Source: Hyaloperonospora brassicae (lineage: Eukaryota > Oomycota > Peronosporomycetes > Peronosporales > Peronosporaceae). From it: 64,000 nt of DNA. The position numbers and the translations under genes are program-made. Shown here piece after piece: positions 24,301 to 34,987 of the stretch. The DNA lies in the NCBI GenBank assembly GCA_947650285.1, contig CANTFL010000017.1, forward strand, positions 1 to 64,000. The letters are read 5' to 3'. The notes under the pieces are model-generated. The model searched no databases. It worked only from the letters and a program-made list of their open reading frames with translations, and had not been told where the DNA came from. The stretch's first letter is position 1. Each line of letters begins with the position of its first letter.

Positions 24301-27300
24301 AAATACGATCATTACGCTCCCTTAAATTTTTGTTTAGACATAACAACGTGCAATATCATAACTCATTGAAAGAATACATAAGAGCTTGGCTCAATATAGC
24401 ATCTAAACAAGCATATTATTAGATATTGTGGAGGATAGATTAGAACCCGGTAAATAGAATATACAGACGGCAACATAGACATGCTCATTTGGCGTCCTTG
24501 TAGAATGAACCCGGTGCATGCAGGGTTTAATATTTGGCGCTACTTGCCATTGTCTCGTACCTAGCGTACACTTTCGATCGTGGTATCACGACGGAGGATA
24601 TTTTTATCCAAGCAATCGACAACTCGGTGACGGCCATGACATATTACTATTTTTTGTCTACGAGGCAGTGGAAAGTTCTTCGTAATACTGCGTAGTAGAT
24701 TGAATTTAGATTACTGCAGTGTCGAGTGTAGCAAGCTTTGATTAGCTCGCCAATATTATGCCTATGGAGCTCATACCCGTTGTTAGCAAAATCGCCTTTA
24801 CAATCCTTTATTGACTGCGCTCTTCATATATACATGTATTACGGTATTCATGCATTAAAGATGCATTTTATGGCGATGAGTTAATTATCAATACAGTTTA
24901 CAAGAACTAATCACTAGAGTCCGTAACGTATACATTATATTATCATATTGTGTTACGTTTCCAGGATCTTTCATATGAATTATATCAGGACTCATCCAGC
25001 TCAAGTTTGGATAAGGATTGGTCAAATGGACATTTTGAACTTGTAATCAGAGTTTGCGTGTACGATTTAGGACCTACTGCTTAAGTGGTTAACGATGACT
25101 TAGGATTTACACTCTGTCGCCTAAATCTGAATTTATCGTATATTAAGACCTTGCTACCGCCATCAGGCGTATCCGTAGGTACTTCTCCTCATTTTTATCG
25201 CAATGAATATTCTATCAATACTATCGGCTGTATTTTTTTGGAATTGACCTGATACTCTCCTCATTATAATTACGTCAACTGATTGGTCTTTGCATTGATG
25301 ATGTAGCTCAATCATTCATTTTAGTACCGTAAATGTGACATCCATTACGTACCTGACTTAACATTCAATCAGCTTTTACGAGTAATAGTTTTCGTCACTC
25401 AAGTCTTCTTCACAATTCTGCCAGAACTAATAGTGAATTCAACCTGTTTTTGTACATCAGTGCTTAAACCCTGTTCCTGATGAGACACCATAGCTTTTGG
25501 GGAATCATTATTAACCGATAGCCCTTAATGTAATTTATAGCTACTGTAGATTGGTTTCCGTTTATAAAGCGGTAAACATCTTTACGTATATACAATAAAC
25601 AATGAACATGGCCCGTACTTTACTAGTTAAGGAAGTTCCAGAAATAGTTATGTCTTACGCTTCATATCAGTTTAATACATAAACATCGCAAAGTTCTTTC
25701 TCGTTACGCATTCATCGCATTTTAAGATGCGTCTTTGCAAAACTCTCTCTTGTCTGCTTTGATCGGGTTCCCGCATCATTCTAGCATTATATATTCTACA
25801 TATTTAGGAAACATGGTGCGTTAAACGTTTATGAATTTTATGCTGATCAGGGCGTGTAGTAGCACATTTTTGTACATTGCATGTCATACGCGATGTGGTA
25901 TCCTAAATATAACAAACAAGTGCTGCGCCAAAAGCAACTCTGTTCAACTATTGAGATTTGTTTCGACATCTAAAGATCCGATTGACATCACGGATCGGAA
26001 TCCGCTTATCCTTACCATAAGAAAATATTTTTATAATTACCGTGCTGTTGCAACTTCTCAGATATGACTTGTTCCGCTTACTAGAAATTAGTGGACGTCC
26101 AAAACTTTGACTCGTACTACGCTTCACTTGGTTGGATACAAAATAGAGAAAATGGTCATTTTTCGAGATACAATGGATATCAAAGTATACAAAGCCTATA
26201 TCCAGAGAAGAATTGTCGCTAGCTTTCACCATAACTAGCTTCTATGATGCCTGTACTCCGATATTCTTTCGGTTCTCTGTACGATAGGATAGATTATTAG
26301 TTTGCCATTGCCCATGGGTAGACCTTTGGTACTGCCAAAAACATCGCTTTGTTTAGCGTCTTCCGGCTCCAGATAAAACAAGCACGTTAGTTTGACGAGT
26401 CCGTCCGCAACTCTTCGATCTGAACAATAATGTATGTTTGCTTGCCGATAAACTTAGACGCGAAACAACTGGCGTGTCATTGTGGACTTAGCGAAGGTAT
26501 TTTTTAACGTTTACACTACTCAGGATCGAGAGCTCAGTCGAGCCCTGGACTCATTACGCGGCAGCCTAAACTTTTGTAGTTTCTTTCGTTTGAGTCCATT
26601 GACGGTCCCAAGACAATTCGATCGACGATCGATGTTATTCGGCAACGTCTTGGCACATTTAAATAAGCTTGCCATGTCAGACCTTGCATTTATCGTACTC
26701 TCATCGACGCAACGTTATTCAAGCGCACTGCCGAGTTAGAACATACGTACTAGCGTGACACATCCTTAGCCTATTTGGCCTAATGAAATCTATCTTTAAA
26801 GAAACATCAGTATGCGTGTGTTGGTGTCAAAACAGATCGATCTGCTTAGCATTTTCTCACCCCAAGAGTACGTAGTTACTTGTTTCGATAAATCGTCCTG
26901 GACGATAAAAACTGTACCAGTGCAGAACTTTACGCAATTTAGCCGTGTCTAAGTAATTTTGCATAAACTTGGCATTTATAGCATGTTTTTTCTCCGCCTT
27001 CGGCGAAAACACGATCCTACGTCGTATCTACTTGATGTTCAGCCCACAGGTTCGTCCGCAGACCATTTGACATCGCTCATATGACCAAAGTCATAATGTG
27101 TGGAACAGGACTACATCTCATCCATCACCTCTATGGTTGGTAAGTCAGCAACGGATCGACGAAACAAGACACTTTATCAGGTGGAACAGGGCACAAATTT
27201 TATGCTGAAGAAAGTTTAAGTTATACTATTCTAAAAGAATAAACGAGTCATGTTTATTATTCAAAAAAATCTTCTTGTAGTTGAAAGTACAGAGAAGCAC

Positions 27301-27669
27301 AGACAGTAAACGGATATATCAAATAACTGTAAATAAATACTATAAAGGAAGATACAGTGGCATTCATATTCTTTAAGGTGTATCACTTGGTTAATAAAAT
27401 TGAACGTGAGTAACGCATAATGCATCCACTGAACATTAAATTGATCAAATTTTGTTTTGATCACCACTTGTTGGTCAATGACATAACATTTGTTCTACAT
27501 CAGATTATTTGCAGATATCGCATTCGCGTCGACATTTGTCATTCATTGCCACGCGATCACCACCTTGCCTTTACGGATTTGATACCGACTTACATAAGCC
27601 TTGAACAAAATTGCTGAATTTTACGGTCGCTTTAAAAAAACATTGCATCCAAAGTAAAATAGCGGCAGA
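21361..27669. other. AT-rich stretch, no gene recognised
   Basis: Scattered open stretches under about 120 codons with no family resemblance. A perfect small hairpin lies at 22416-22440 (CGACGTAATT / AATTACGTCG). A possible short relic frame at 24075-24280 is listed separately. No known element was seen until the LTR at 27670. Confidence 0.4.
24075..24280 (-). pseudogene. Possible short relic frame, unrecognised
   Basis: On the minus strand an ATG at 24280 opens MALNSGPDVVGVVVLAILKK and continues to a run of five T. If one base is counted as lost in that run, the frame stays open to a TAA at 24077, about 68 codons in all, with a hydrophobic centre and a charged tail (..SEIERQVEEKT). The composition is unlike the surrounding random-looking frames, but I do not recognise the family. 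An organellar or nuclear origin is equally possible. Confidence 0.2.
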
Positions 27670-28108
27670 TGTAACGGGGTAGCTCGTTACATGAAATTGT
27701 CATAAAAACAATCTGACAATAAAGAATACTACGTCGAATATTCTTTTAACAATGTTTCAGGCAAGGTGATATTGTTGAGATGACCGAAGGGTCTACTCAT
27801 TGGTTGATATCGTGACGATATCAACTCACTAATCGCTGCTAGACGCGCGCAATGGGTGGTGATTAGACGTCATCATACATTTAGCTATATTGGTATAATT
27901 AAGTCAGGGCAACAGAAGATTCAAGGAGTTATAGGACTTAATTATATTAATACAGTTTTACTGTTACCAGAGACTAGTCTGACTACTTAGTCTCCTTTCC
28001 TTCCTCTGTGTTCCTTAAACTCCTAGCAGGGCACTGTCGACCACTGTCGTCAGTGGAAGTATAATCCGTACTGGTCAACCAGTACGTAGTCAACAGTGCC
28101 CCATTACA
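27670..28108 (+). repeat. 5' LTR of copy 1
   Basis: Starts TGTAACGGGG and ends CCCCATTACA, an imperfect terminal inverted repeat. It contains gacaataaagaata, a cgtgacgatatcaactcac block and two AATTA-rich blocks shared with all related LTRs in the window. Confidence 0.92.
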
Positions 28109-28123
28109 CCTGGTATCACTTTG
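28109..28123 (+). promoter_or_regulatory. Primer binding site
   Basis: Directly after the 5' LTR the sequence reads CC then TGGTATCACTTTG. TGGTATCA (28111-28118) matches the complement of the 3' end of initiator tRNA-Met, the usual primer of this retrotransposon group. Confidence 0.7.
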
Positions 28124-28158
28124 TAGTCCGTTTAAGGACCACAACCCCATCGCCCAAC

Positions 28159-29334
28159 ATGAACATGTTGGACGATGTAGACGGCGACAGCTTTCACGGA
28201 ACCCGTGAAAGCTACTCCCATTTGAGCGACATCGAATGGAGTGCGATCGAACGAATGAGTTCGACCGTCTGCGAGGAATCCATCTGGGCCATGCTATCCT
28301 CAAAGGATATGTACCAGCAACATGTCGTCATTAGCAAGTTCTTTCAACGAGAACTTGATGAGTCGCGAGCGCAGGTGACCTTGTTACAACAACAAGATCA
28401 CCAGCGGACCGAATCAATGAGACAACAACACTCTTAGTCCTCAGAGCCGATGCGTGAGCGTCGACGGGAGTCTCTAAAATTAGAGGTTTCCAAGTATCGG
28501 GGAGTCGAGGAAGACTCCCTATTGAGCTGGTTCGTCGAGCTGGACGATTCCATCGATTCTCGTCGCATCGACGATGAGATAATGCAAGTCTCATTCTTTC
28601 AGTCTAATCTAGCAGGAGAAGCCAGAGCTTTAGCCCTGAACCTCAAGTTGCACGACCCAAATGTGTTTGGGTCGTTGAGGATCTTTAAGACCCTGGTCAG
28701 TGAGACGTTCGAGCCGCCCAGAGCAGAGTTCAGGACTCTTTCGGAGCTCCTGCAACTCAAGCAGTGTAAGCGTAAGGTTCACGCTTACACTTAACATGTG
28801 AGCTACCTTGCAAGATGCATGGTAGTGAACCCTGTAATTGAGTTTGTGTTGATCACAATCTTTATTCAAGGGCTTTCAGACGGCCCCGTTAGGGACCACC
28901 TGTTTCGCGGAGAGCTAAAGACGCTCTCAGAGGCAATCTTTGCAGCGGAGCAAGAGGATTATAGAGTGAGGCAGTCTCACGCTACGTTGACCCCGCATCG
29001 TCCACAGAGACGATTAGCAGTCGGAGGTCCAGAACCAATGGACCTCTGTCAAGTCGAGGACGAGAAACCTCGCCCTGCAAACGACAAGCGAATGGTGAGA
29101 TGCCATCGCTGTCACAAATTGGGACATTATGCATACGATTGCAGTATCCCCCGCTCGGAACCTCGCGGTGATGAGCGCGGTATTCACTTACCAGCAAGAA
29201 GAACCGGAGGGCGAGGTTCCGTTGCTGTTGCGAAGTCGCAACAGCGAGGTGGACCATCAAAAAATGTTCGGGGTCAGAAGGGGCGGAGCGCCCTACTAAT
29301 CCAGCAACATCGAGAGAATTTGCAAACATCTTGA
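28159..29334 (+). pseudogene. gag: gag of copy 1 (two in-frame stops)
   Basis: One frame from the ATG at 28159 to the TGA at 29334 encodes a retrotransposon capsid/nucleocapsid protein of about 390 residues, interrupted only by TAG at 28435 and TAA at 28792. The N-terminal part is acidic and helical; the middle (28560-28980) has the gag core look (..FQSNLAGEARALALNL.., ..IFIQGLSDGPVRDHLFR..). The CCHC zinc knuckle C-X2-C-X4-H-X4-C is intact at 29101-29142. The TAA at 28792 sits where relatives commonly have Gln (CAA), so a single base change explains it. The start was chosen because it is the first ATG after the LTR and aligns with the first residues of copy 2 gag (50958). Confidence 0.85.
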
Positions 29335-29419
29335 CAAGGTTGCTCCCGAAACACATGCATTGTGTGTCTCTGCACCTGGTGATGAGGTGTCTCTCATCAC
29401 CTTGAAGTTAGAAGTGACA

Positions 29420-31168
29420 AAAGACTTGTCACTTCGCGCCCTAGTTGACTGTGAGACGTCGAACCATTTTTGTTCGTCGCCAGTCGCTGGAGGCAGGAAT
29501 TTTTAACTTCGTGGAGCGGGAGATCCCTCCAATGAAGATGACGGTGCGCCTAGCGATAGGCGCATCGATCACTGTGAAGAAACGTGTAGTCGGAATCCAC
29601 TACACGTTAGAAGGCGAATAGTACGATGATGGTTTCATCGTGCTTGACATAGATGACAAGCTCGACGTCATCTTAGGGTTGCCTTGGCTCAGGAAATACG
29701 AGCCAAGGGTGAGTTGTCAGTATCGATCGGTTACGATACCTGCTACTTGTTCATCATATAACTACCTGACGAATATCTTGGAACGCCCACACTCACGTGG
29801 GTGTACTACGAGCGGGTGCGATGGCCTCACTTGTGGTACGGTCGTTAGCACGACTTTACAAGAACACAATGTATATGATCACTACATTGTAGAGAAAGCT
29901 CCATCAGATCGTGTGGAAGTGATTTCCCAGGAGGTAATCGAGACACTGAATGTCTTGGTTAATGATGGATCAAGCGTAGGCGCTTACACGCTTGATCTGG
30001 TTGTGCCTATAAGGTTAACTTCGGAGATAACTCAGTTGCTAACGCTAGAACCGAAACGGTTCTTGCGTGATCTGCGTATTGGCAAAGTCAAGCAGATCTG
30101 TGTACTCGTCGCGGAGGACGAGTAAGTGACCGATATTCGATCGGCCACAGTATTTGCTGAGAACGAACGGGTTCTCAGCAGCTCATCGATGGACGAAAGT
30201 GTCCTCAATGAGAAGACTCGGATTGAGCGTTAAACGTCCCAATCCTGGGAGTCACTTCAGGCAAATCCTTTGTATAAGGATTTGATCGAATTCAGGGACG
30301 TATTCCCTGAATCCGTACCGTGCGAGTTGCCTAAGGACAAAGGCACTCGACACGAGATCAAGCTCAAACCGGGCTCGAAGTACTGTGTCATGAAGCAGTG
30401 GCCACTGCCTCGTGAACAAGTACTAGCGATCGACAAGTTCTTTGCTGATCGCTTAGCAGCAGGCCATGTTAGGGAATCAACATCCCCTCACAGCTCTCCG
30501 ACCTTCTGTGTGCGAAAGGCCACAGGAGGATGGCGGATAGTGCACGCATTCAACAAGTTGAATGCTGCAACGGTACCGGCTCATTCGCCGATACCAAGAA
30601 AGGACGTAATCATAGATGGTATGTCAAAGAGTACCGTCTTTTCGTCCATGGATCTGATGGACGAATTCTATCAGATCTCATGCGTGAACGGGATGCTCCG
30701 TACACAGCAGTGAGCACCCCCAGCGGTATGCTGTGGGAGTGGCTAGTTATGCCACAGGGGCTGAGTAATGCCCCTGCAACATTCAACAGATGCGTTACAA
30801 ATCTTTTGAGACCGGTGCGAGACTTTGCACTGAGTTACTTCGACGATGTGCTCGTCCATAGCCGGGCTATGGATGGAAGGACGGACGTTGAAGTCCACCG
30901 AACTCACGTTCGTTGGGTTCTTCAACTTATGCGCAAGCATAAGTTGTATACCAACCCTAAGAAGTTTATATTCTCGGCTAGCGAAATACCACTTCTTGGG
31001 TGAATCGTGGGTAAACACGGCGAACACCACGATTCCGAGAAGATCAAGGCGATCACCGACTGGCCTGTGCCAGTCGATGTCAAGGGACTTCGGAAGTTCC
31101 TTGGTTTAGCGGCGTACTTGCAAAAGTACTCGCGCAACTACGCCGAGGTGACTGTATATATTTCTTGA
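29420..31168 (+). pseudogene. pol: pol of copy 1: protease and reverse transcriptase
   Basis: The aspartic protease active site is seen as LVDCETSNHF, with the Asp at 29447 and the usual Gly replaced by Glu. The protease flap and C-terminal half follow in another frame (..KLDVILGLPWLRKYEP.. from about 29655). RT follows: ..IVHAFNKLNAATVPAHSPIP.., ..VFSSMDLMDEFYQI.., then, after loss of one base near 30678, ..TAVSTPSGMLWEWLVMPQG.. and the catalytic YFDD box at 30836-30847, then the thumb ..LRKFLGLAAYLQKYS... In-frame stops: TAG 29619, TAA 30123, TAA 30231, TGA 31001, TGA 31166. Copy 2 keeps TAT and TAC at the positions of the two TAA stops, so those arose in copy 1. The TGA at 31001 is present in both copies. 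Confidence 0.87.
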
Positions 31169-33376
31169 TTGCTCAAGAAAAATGTCAAGTGGTCATGGAG
31201 CGCTGAATTCCAGCGCTCCTTTGAACGTATAAAGAAAATCTTGATGCAATCGCCCATCATGGCGATTGCCGACCAGAGCAGACCGTTTCACGTGGTCTGT
31301 GACGCCAGCGAATTTGCGATCGGCTGTGCGTTGATGCAATACGACACAGACGGCGCAGAAGCCGTCGTCTGTTATCAATCTCGTCAGCTGCAACCAGATG
31401 AATGCAACTACCTAGTGCATGACAACGAACTACTTGCCATAAAGTATGCACTGGCTAAGTTATGGGTCTATCTCTTGGGAGATAGACCGTTCATCGTCTA
31501 TACGGACCATGCGTCACTACGCACGGCCGTATACAGTCCACACCTCTCGCAAAGGATGTCGAGGTGGCTGTCCGTCTTCGCGGAGTATAACTTCTCCGTG
31601 GAGTACAAGCCAGGACGACTTAATTTCATCGCAGATGCGTTATCACGTCGGCCCGACTTCGAGCCAACGACCCGAGTCAACAGTGAGGCTTTGCCCACTG
31701 TTGCGACACTGTCCATCAGTGCGCCGTCGTCACCTTTACTCGACGACGTGCGGAAAGTATACGCAGGAGACACAAATCTCCTCCGTTTGATGGGTCATCT
31801 TGCGAACCCATCCCGGAAATCCTTATCGGATTTGCCGGCTCGGTACCGTTCCTCTTTGGATCGGTACACGACTCGCAATGGCCTGTTGTACGATACAGCA
31901 GTTGCCGAAGACACGCCTCGAGTCGTCGTTCCCGATCAAGATGACTTGCGATTACGCATCTTGTTCGAATGTCACGATGCGCCGTCTGGTGGGCACCGTG
32001 GCCGAGAAAAGACTTACCTCGCGGTCAATAGTGACTTTTACTGGCCACGCCAGTATCAGTTTGTACGCAAGTATATTCGTTCTTGCGAGGTCTGTGAGCC
32101 GGTGAAGCCCAGTCCTTCATCCCGTGCACCGTTACAACCTCTGCCGGTCCCGACAGAGTGTTGGGAGTCCGTGTCCATGGACTTTGTCTTTGGGCTTCCC
32201 GAAGACACTAACAGGAATAATGGTATTCTTGTATTTGTGGATCGTTTCAGCAAGATGGTACATCTTGCTGCAGTTTTAGATTCGATCGACGCCCACGGCT
32301 GTGTGCGTGTCTTCATTGACACTGTGTTTCGACTCCACGGTTTACCTCGTGAACTCGTATCCGACTGTGACCCTCGCTTCACGGCGGCGCTTTGGCAATC
32401 CGTGTTCCACACATTGGGAACACGGTTGAAGATTCTAACCCCTGATCATCCCGAAACGGATGTTCAGACTGAACGGTCGAACCGTGTACTCGAAGAAATT
32501 CTTTGTGGATACGTCCACTCCTTTTCACATTGGAGTGGGTTCTTACCGATGGTTGAGTTTGCCATCAACAACTCCGTGCATGCGTCCACAACGCATACAC
32601 CGTTCTACGTGAATGGCTTACGCCACCCACGTATTCCCGCCCTCATACAGAGTGACTCTGAGTTAAGGGGGGGAGGGACTCGCTCGAGCAAAAACCGTTT
32701 TGGCTCTTGCTCATCACGTGTCGACGCTAACGTCGATACGTTTGATACCGATGTCGACAACGTCGACATCGAAGAAGTTTATCTTAGCAGTAGCAACGAC
32801 GCTGCTGGTACTTCAGACAATGATGACGATGCTGGGGAATTCAACATCGTCAACGTTGTTTTCAGCGAGGGAGAAGACACCCTCGTTGAAGAAGAGAACA
32901 ATCTCTTAGCAGTGCGCACGAAGCGCACTGAAAGACAAAACAAAGAGTCAGCAGATAACTTCCTGCTGACTCGAGAAGTGGTAGTCCGTTTCGTTCAGGA
33001 CTCCATCGCAAATGCGGTGGACCACCAGAGACGGAACGCAGACAAGAATGGAAGAGCAAATGTTCTTTCATTTAAGGTTAACGACCTAGTACTACTGTCT
33101 ACGGTAAACCTACCTGGACATGTAGACACTAATGTCGGCAGTAGTAAACTACTGCCAAAATACATTGGTCCCTTTCGTGTGTTGCACCGCAAGGGCAATT
33201 CATACACGATCGAATTGCCTCGTAAGATGTGCACGCATCCTACGTTTTATGTTGGTCGTCTCCGCCCGTACCATCAGTACGAGGCCTCTTGCGAGAACGG
33301 AGATAACCGGCGCACTCAAGAATCCCCAACAGATTCTTGTGATCACGGACCAAACACTAAAGTTGGTCCTTCGTAG
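31169..33376 (+). CDS. pol: pol of copy 1: RNase H and integrase, open for 735 codons
   Basis: A continuous frame holds the C-terminal half of pol. RNase H has its four acidic residues: Asp in VCDASEFAIG (31301), Glu in HDNELLAI (31427), Asp in TDHASL (31505), Asp in IADALSRRPD (31634). Integrase follows with an H2C2 finger (ECHDAPSGGH .. SCEVC) and the full DDE core: Asp in SMDFVFGLP (32180), Asp in SDCDPRF (32363), Glu in QTERSNRVLEE (32471), with 35 residues between the second Asp and Glu. An acidic linker with SSSNDAAGTSDNDDDAG follows, then the GPY/F module (..KYIGPFRVLHRKGNSYTIELP..). The frame is an extension of upstream pol beyond the TGA at 31166 rather than an independent gene, so the true N terminus would be the gag-pol polyprotein. 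Confidence 0.9.
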   Translation: MLKKNVKWSWSAEFQRSFERIKKILMQSPIMAIADQSRPFHVVCDASEFAIGCALMQYDTDGAEAVVCYQSRQLQPDECNYLVHDNELLAIKYALAKLWVYLLGDRPFIVYTDHASLRTAVYSPHLSQRMSRWLSVFAEYNFSVEYKPGRLNFIADALSRRPDFEPTTRVNSEALPTVATLSISAPSSPLLDDVRKVYAGDTNLLRLMGHLANPSRKSLSDLPARYRSSLDRYTTRNGLLYDTAVAEDTPRVVVPDQDDLRLRILFECHDAPSGGHRGREKTYLAVNSDFYWPRQYQFVRKYIRSCEVCEPVKPSPSSRAPLQPLPVPTECWESVSMDFVFGLPEDTNRNNGILVFVDRFSKMVHLAAVLDSIDAHGCVRVFIDTVFRLHGLPRELVSDCDPRFTAALWQSVFHTLGTRLKILTPDHPETDVQTERSNRVLEEILCGYVHSFSHWSGFLPMVEFAINNSVHASTTHTPFYVNGLRHPRIPALIQSDSELRGGGTRSSKNRFGSCSSRVDANVDTFDTDVDNVDIEEVYLSSSNDAAGTSDNDDDAGEFNIVNVVFSEGEDTLVEEENNLLAVRTKRTERQNKESADNFLLTREVVVRFVQDSIANAVDHQRRNADKNGRANVLSFKVNDLVLLSTVNLPGHVDTNVGSSKLLPKYIGPFRVLHRKGNSYTIELPRKMCTHPTFYVGRLRPYHQYEASCENGDNRRTQESPTDSCDHGPNTKVGPS

Positions 33377-33660
33377 AAAGGAGTTGGTTCTTCATCGACG
33401 CGGCCTCGCGACGAGCCGTCTCTAGCTCGTCGCGCAAACGACGCCTCTCGCGTTCACTCTCAAGCTGAGCGAACGCGAATTCCGATCGGTCCTTCTCCCG
33501 ATCGGCACAAAGACGTCGCACGTCCGACTGCAAGGCGTGCCGACGATTGTTTTCGTGATCGACGTCGTCCCTCAGCTCGGTCAGGTAACGCTCGTGGTTA
33601 CCGAAAGTCTCGTGCAGGCCCGGCGGCTGAGCCGGACCTTGTCTTTCCAACGTACCAGAA
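33357..33660 (-). CDS. Antisense coiled-coil frame between integrase and chromodomain
   Basis: On the minus strand the frame ..GPAQPPGLHETFGNHERYLT.. is open from beyond 33650 to a stop at about 33357, roughly 97 codons, and is very rich in Arg, Glu, Asp and Ala (..QLESERERRRLRDELETARR..), typical of a coiled coil. The sense strand over the same stretch has four stops in the frame of the neighbouring chromodomain, so the antisense direction is the better coding candidate. The equivalent segment of copy 2 (about 60380-60480) aligns residue by residue in the same antisense frame, with stops. No ATG lies at its start; it may be an exon or the C-terminal part of the longer antisense frame at 33581-34856. 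Confidence 0.45.
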
Positions 33661-34856
33661 TTACTGGTGGATTCCCGCGGTGTTCAACGCTTTCTTGTGG
33701 AGCGTATCTTGAACCACCGTGGCGATTTAGAATCAAGGACGAGTTACCTCGTCCGGTGGTGTGGGTACCCACCTTCCTTTGACAGTTGGGAATCTCGTTC
33801 ACAGATAATGGCTGACGTTGAAGGTCTCGTCCACCAGTGTGACGAGACTCATCCGATTGGTCCTGTAGACCATCGGTAAAAACGCGCTTTTGGCGCTTGT
33901 AGACGGATTGCAAGTTTGCAATCGCGTCCCGCATCTCAGCCGAGATGTGTGCCCTTCCCCAGGGTGAACTTAGGGAATACACGTCCCTATGTGCACGCTG
34001 CGAGTTGTCAACACAACTCGTACAAGGATCTCCCCAAGTGAGGCAAGGAATGTCTGCCTCATTCGACAAACGATGCAACCGGTACCTCGCACCGGTTGGC
34101 GTTCGCTTTTCAAACTCGATGCGTATCACCTCAAGTTTCTTGAGCCACCCTTCTCGTCCAAAATTCTTAACATTTTGGACGAACGCGCTTCACGCTGCCA
34201 AAAGCGAGTTTTTGTCACGCTTTTGGTTACCATTGTACCATCGATGTCTAAGAAAGACATCGAGATAAAAGTCTTCTTCAGCGCGAAAGTTCCTCGCGCT
34301 GGGATCCAAGCCGTGAAGGTCAGTTGCATCGAATAATGGAATTCGATGATGCTGGCTTGTCTCGTGAGGCATGCTATCGATGAGCTGGTCGGGCAAGGGC
34401 CACGGCTTGAGCTCACCACGCTTCACAGTGGTACCCTTGTCGGTACCACGGCTTTCAGAATGACGACGGCTCTCGCCATCGTCATCACGCTCTTGCGGGG
34501 AAGTACGAGTTGATACTGGTGAGGCATAGTATTCCTGACCATACATTTCATCATCACTGCCGAACAGACTGTGTTGCATTTCACGAGTCCGCTCGTTTGA
34601 CAGTGCTCTTGACGAACGATGAGGCACCGCCGGTGATCGGGATGCCTCTGGAACGTTGCGCGAGTCAGGCACGTCTGACTCGCCAGAACTTGATGACATC
34701 ATTGACAAGGTCATCATGTGCACGTAATGCGAAACCGCGTGCGTCTGCAGCACCTTCTGCTACAGAAGGAGAACAAGCAGCAGACGCTTCGTCGTCTGCT
34801 GCAGAGGCTGGCACAGCAGCAGGCTGTGTGGTCTTCGAATCACCTCGCATAGACAT
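33581..34856 (-). pseudogene. Long antisense frame between pol and 3' LTR (unknown protein)
   Basis: A minus-strand frame is open from 34753 down to the TGA at 33581 (about 390 codons) with one stop, TGA at 34190. Copy 2 has Trp at that position (..LLNKWNAI..), so TGG became TGA. The likely N terminus lies in the next frame: ATG at 34856 (MSMRGDSKTTQPAAVPASAA), which aligns with an ATG-started frame of copy 2 at 61873 (MGRAVKATKHLTTHAITAGN); a frameshift near 34665-34753 separates it from the rest. The predicted product has an Ala/Ser-rich N terminus, a Ser/acidic region with ..YGQEYYASPVSTRTSPQERD.., and a conserved middle with ..HHRIPLFDATDLHGLDPSAR.. and ..VFLRHRWYNGNQKRDKNSLL... I recognise no domain. 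The last ~70 codons run antisense to the chromodomain and may be open only by chance. Confidence 0.55.
33628..33879 (+). CDS. Chromodomain segment of copy 1
   Basis: The plus-strand frame ending at the TAA at 33877-33879 reads ..VDSRGVQRFLVERILNHRG.. then SYLVRWCGYPPSFDSWESRS and ..VEGLVHQCDE.., a chromodomain with the aromatic residues (Tyr/Trp) of the methyl-lysine pocket and the C-terminal helix. In chromoviruses this module ends integrase and guides insertion to chromatin. Here it is cut off from the integrase frame (stop at 33374) by ~250 nt with sense stops and a different frame, so it would need splicing, frameshifting or separate translation, or is simply disabled. Copy 2 keeps a decayed version (about 60730-60850) in which the central Trp codons are stops. 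Confidence 0.8.
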
Positions 34857-34879
34857 GGTAACTGTGCGAGGCAAGGTCA

Positions 34880-34886
34880 GGAGTGA
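34880..34886 (-). promoter_or_regulatory. Possible initiator for the antisense frame
   Basis: On the minus strand TCACTCC fits the oomycete initiator consensus YCAYTYY and lies 24 nt before the candidate ATG at 34856, a typical short oomycete leader. The motif is short and copy 2 lacks an exact counterpart, so this is weak. Confidence 0.25.
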
Positions 34887-34974
34887 ATGGGTCTGACCAA
34901 ACAAGTGCTCCCTTTCCCACTGCTGTCCAACGGGGGGTCACCAAGTTTTCGATAGTCACACGGTGACTATCAGA

Positions 34975-34987
34975 TCAGGGAGGGTGA
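34975..34987 (+). promoter_or_regulatory. Polypurine tract
   Basis: The purine-rich sequence atcagggagggtga lies directly before the 3' LTR. Copy 2 has gagggtga at the same place before its 3' LTR. This is the expected plus-strand primer for reverse transcription. Confidence 0.7.

Noticed and set aside
34510..34896. Plus-strand 128-codon open frame before the 3' LTR of copy 1
   Set aside because: It lies on the complement of the antisense frame and has no counterpart in copy 2 in that frame; best read as its shadow.
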